Below are positions 61,578-64,000 of a DNA stretch of 64,000 nt, piece by piece. Every line of letters starts with the position of its first letter. Within the stretch, counting starts at the first letter, position 1. The translations under genes and the position numbers were made by a program. The notes beneath the pieces are model-generated. The model saw nothing but the letters and a program-made list of their open reading frames with translations. It was not told the origin of the DNA and searched no databases. Source of the stretch: Icerya purchasi (taxonomy: Eukaryota; Arthropoda; Insecta; Hemiptera; Monophlebidae). Location: contig CM077116.1 of the NCBI GenBank assembly GCA_039619475.1, forward strand, positions 9,348,501-9,412,500, given 5' to 3'.

Positions 61578-64000
61578 TATTTATATCCAACACGGTGGTA
61601 CATCTTTCGATAAAAAAGAAATAATGCGAGTCTATATTTTGGGTTATTTAGAAGAATCACAAGCGGTAAATCCAAAATGTAATGCTTTGATTGACCCGGC
61701 GTGTCCTATTTCTAGGTCTTCAGTCGCGTTTACCGCAAAAACTGCACGGAGGAGACGGCATTTTTGTACAGGCAGCTCGGACAGAAACTGGCATGCTGGA
61801 AGGAAGTTTGATCCGCAAACTTTCCATTACCTCTGCATTAATTACCGTAAACTTGCTTCGTCGGAATCTTCATTCAACCAGTTCGTACGCTAAGCTCTGG
61901 AGACTACGTCTTCCGCGAAAGTTTCCGAAAAATTAATTTTACTGGATTTCTTAATTTTTTTTCGAATAACCTCGAGCCGAATTCGACTAATGCGGGGGAG
62001 GGCTCTAACGTTTTCTGAATAATCCCACCGAGCGATTAAAACGGTGTCACCGGATAAGCGGCATGAGTCCGATATTTTTGCATGTTCGAATGTTGCGAGC
62101 TAAATTAAAAATTACAGTAGGCGTCGATTTCCGTGCCGGCTATTCTCTTACGACAAACATCTTTTTTATCCGCTGAACTAAAAGTTGATTTTCACTGGAG
62201 AAAAACGAGGATTATTAATGATTATTGGTGATCACTAGTGATTGCGTTAGTGATTAATAATATTTTCAGTTCGGGGAAAAATAATCGGAGGTTACTATCT
62301 GCCCCCCTCCCGAATAAATTTGGCCGGATAGCGTTACCCGGATGCCATTCGTATCTCTGAAAAATTTATACGAGGCCAAGTGAATTTTGCGACCGAGTTC
62401 TCTAAAGTTTAAAACGGTCCGGAGTGTCATCGCCAACTTTTCCGAATTTTTCGTTTCCAGCTGTGTTGATTTACATTCTCGGGAAAGCGGCCCGCGTTTT
62501 CCGCTATGGAAATTTTTAAAATTAACACGATTTCCTTAAGTTTATTTTACGACGGGTTTTTCTCTCTGCCGCGAACCCGATAGCAGAGATTAAGTTATGC
62601 AGAGAGGCGCATTAACTTCTCTATACGTATACTTTTGGCGAACTTAAAACTCGACCTGAAACCCGTCCGATATGCTCGATTTTCAGTTCGCGTTTCCGCG
62701 TACCCGTTTTACTATGCCGTGCGCGACTTTTAGTTCTTTTTCCGGCTCGTCTGACTTGCGACTTGCGACCGTTATGTGTCAGCTTTGCTGGACGTGACTT
62801 GTTCTACGAGAAACCCTTTTTTTCTTCGATAATAAAGTAGTCATCATTGATGTTTCGCCGACCACTTTTTTTTGATTTCTTTCAAAAATTCCTAGTTAAG
62901 CAGCAGGAATTTTTTTAAGAGACTACACTACTTTGAAACAGCCCACCACGATGATATTCACGTAGAATTCAATCTACCTTCGTTAACATTCTGGGTTACA
63001 CACCGCTAATCTCATTTTTTCAAATTTTTTCCAGTCGCCAAACCTAACGAGATTTTGTGAGCATCGAATCTGGCCTTTGTCGCAGTAAAGACGCGTTAAA
63101 AGGGGAAAAAAGAAAACACTGCACGTCTGTTGTCCGTTGGATTCTGTTTTGAACATTTTTAAATCGGCCGGGATAGAACAAGTGGAGTCGACTTCGGCGT
63201 TACGACTATTTCGTTCTGCCAGATTTTTGGTAAACCCGTACTTGATTCGTTTAATCTGAAACGGATTTCGTTACAAATTTATATTTAACGAGATTTAAAC
63301 GGAAACTGCCATTAATAATACATTGTCTCGCCGAATCGAAGCCTGTGATTTATTGCTCGATCATTTTCTTGTGATAATTCGAATAATCAACGTTTAATTG
63401 TAATTAACTTAATGACGTAAAAGAAGCCGTTTAGTCCTCCGTTCGGTCATTTTATTTTCTCATACTGGTTATTTACGGAGCTTCTAATGGTCATGGACTT
63501 ATCGGGATAATGTATTCGAAGCCTACAATTTACACCCGCATAAGGTTGTAGGTAACCTCTAGAGGACTACACTCTAGTGATGAGTAGGTTCGAAAGGATA
63601 GGTATCATCGCATGCAACTCCGACTACAATTCTGAAAATACGGATTCACATTTCCGACCCAGCAAATACTGAATCGATGATGATCCAAGTTCACGCGTTT
63701 CTGCTATAGAAGCTAAACTACAGAAAGACCTTGAACAGAGGAGAATAGAACATTTGTCCTTTTGTTTTTTTTCATACGGGACGATATCAGAGAGTAGAAA
63801 CGTGTCAGATCGGCAGGAAAAGTGAAAAATGATAACATCGGAATTAGAAGGTTATCGTTTTTTCAGTAGACACAACAACTCTCTGTACGATTATACTCCC
63901 ACATTAGCTATTAATTTTCTTCTCTTTTCCCAACATGCTAGATGTTTAACCTAACGCACTGGTGACAGTACAACCAACGCGAATTATTCCCAATTTTTGA
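61578..64000. other. Non-coding stretch with CpG-richer parts and homeodomain-type motifs
   Basis: 61.6-63.3 kb is moderately CpG-rich with only short unrecognised frames. Around 62208-62255 there is an imperfect palindrome centred on ATCACTAGTGAT with TTATTAAT/ATTAATAA ends and a TGATTAAT motif, the composite Hox/Exd site type. The final 700 bp is ordinary AT-rich sequence. Confidence 0.4.

Noticed and set aside
61462..61893. 143-codon frame as a host gene
   Set aside because: Its first 115 bases lie inside the MITE's right arm and the rest matches nothing recognised.

Overview
The window looks like a non-coding stretch of an arthropod, probably insect, nuclear genome. It has AT-rich DNA with many TA, CA and AAT microsatellites and long A or T runs. 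It carries tRNA-derived SINEs, degraded LINE tails, a Helitron-like element and terminal-inverted-repeat (TIR) elements. No open frame longer than about 145 codons exists, none belongs to a host protein family I recognise, and I see no bacterial features. CpG is not visibly depleted, and small GC/CpG-richer patches alternate with AT-rich DNA, as in large introns or intergenic DNA of insects with little methylation. I cannot name the species.

Layout. 1-7.5 kb is mostly plain AT-rich sequence, with the best candidate host exon at 6594-6731 (minus strand). 7.5-8.0 kb holds a LINE C-terminus remnant followed by a SINE. 9.1-10.1 kb has a long compound microsatellite and a decamer minisatellite. 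A second copy of the same SINE tail is at 12.4-12.5 kb, and a minus-strand SINE lies at 16.7-16.9 kb. 20.7-22.1 kb is a nested structure: a TA microsatellite holding a Helitron-like element, which itself holds a 5'-truncated LINE. 23.6-25.1 kb is the largest GC/CpG-rich island. A strong imperfect hairpin is at 26.7 kb, a 12-bp repeat readable as QQEK at 31.7 kb, and a 37-bp x4 tandem repeat at 34.9 kb.

42.6-46.3 kb is a transposon graveyard. It contains a hAT-like end, a 620-bp element with arms of about 136 bp, two diverged relatives, and two copies of another dispersed insect repeat. 53.2 and 57.6-57.9 kb carry two copies of one SINE family, 58.1 kb a nearly perfect 140-bp foldback, and 61.35-61.58 kb a complete MITE with a TA target-site duplication. 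CpG-rich patches at 48.3-49.6 and 59.9-61.3 kb are the other plausible promoter or exon regions.

No set of genes working together can be read from this window. Candidate host exons (6.6, 38.2, 51.8 and 60.5 kb) rest on splice signals and open frames only and are given low confidence. Identified coding remnants come from retrotransposons.
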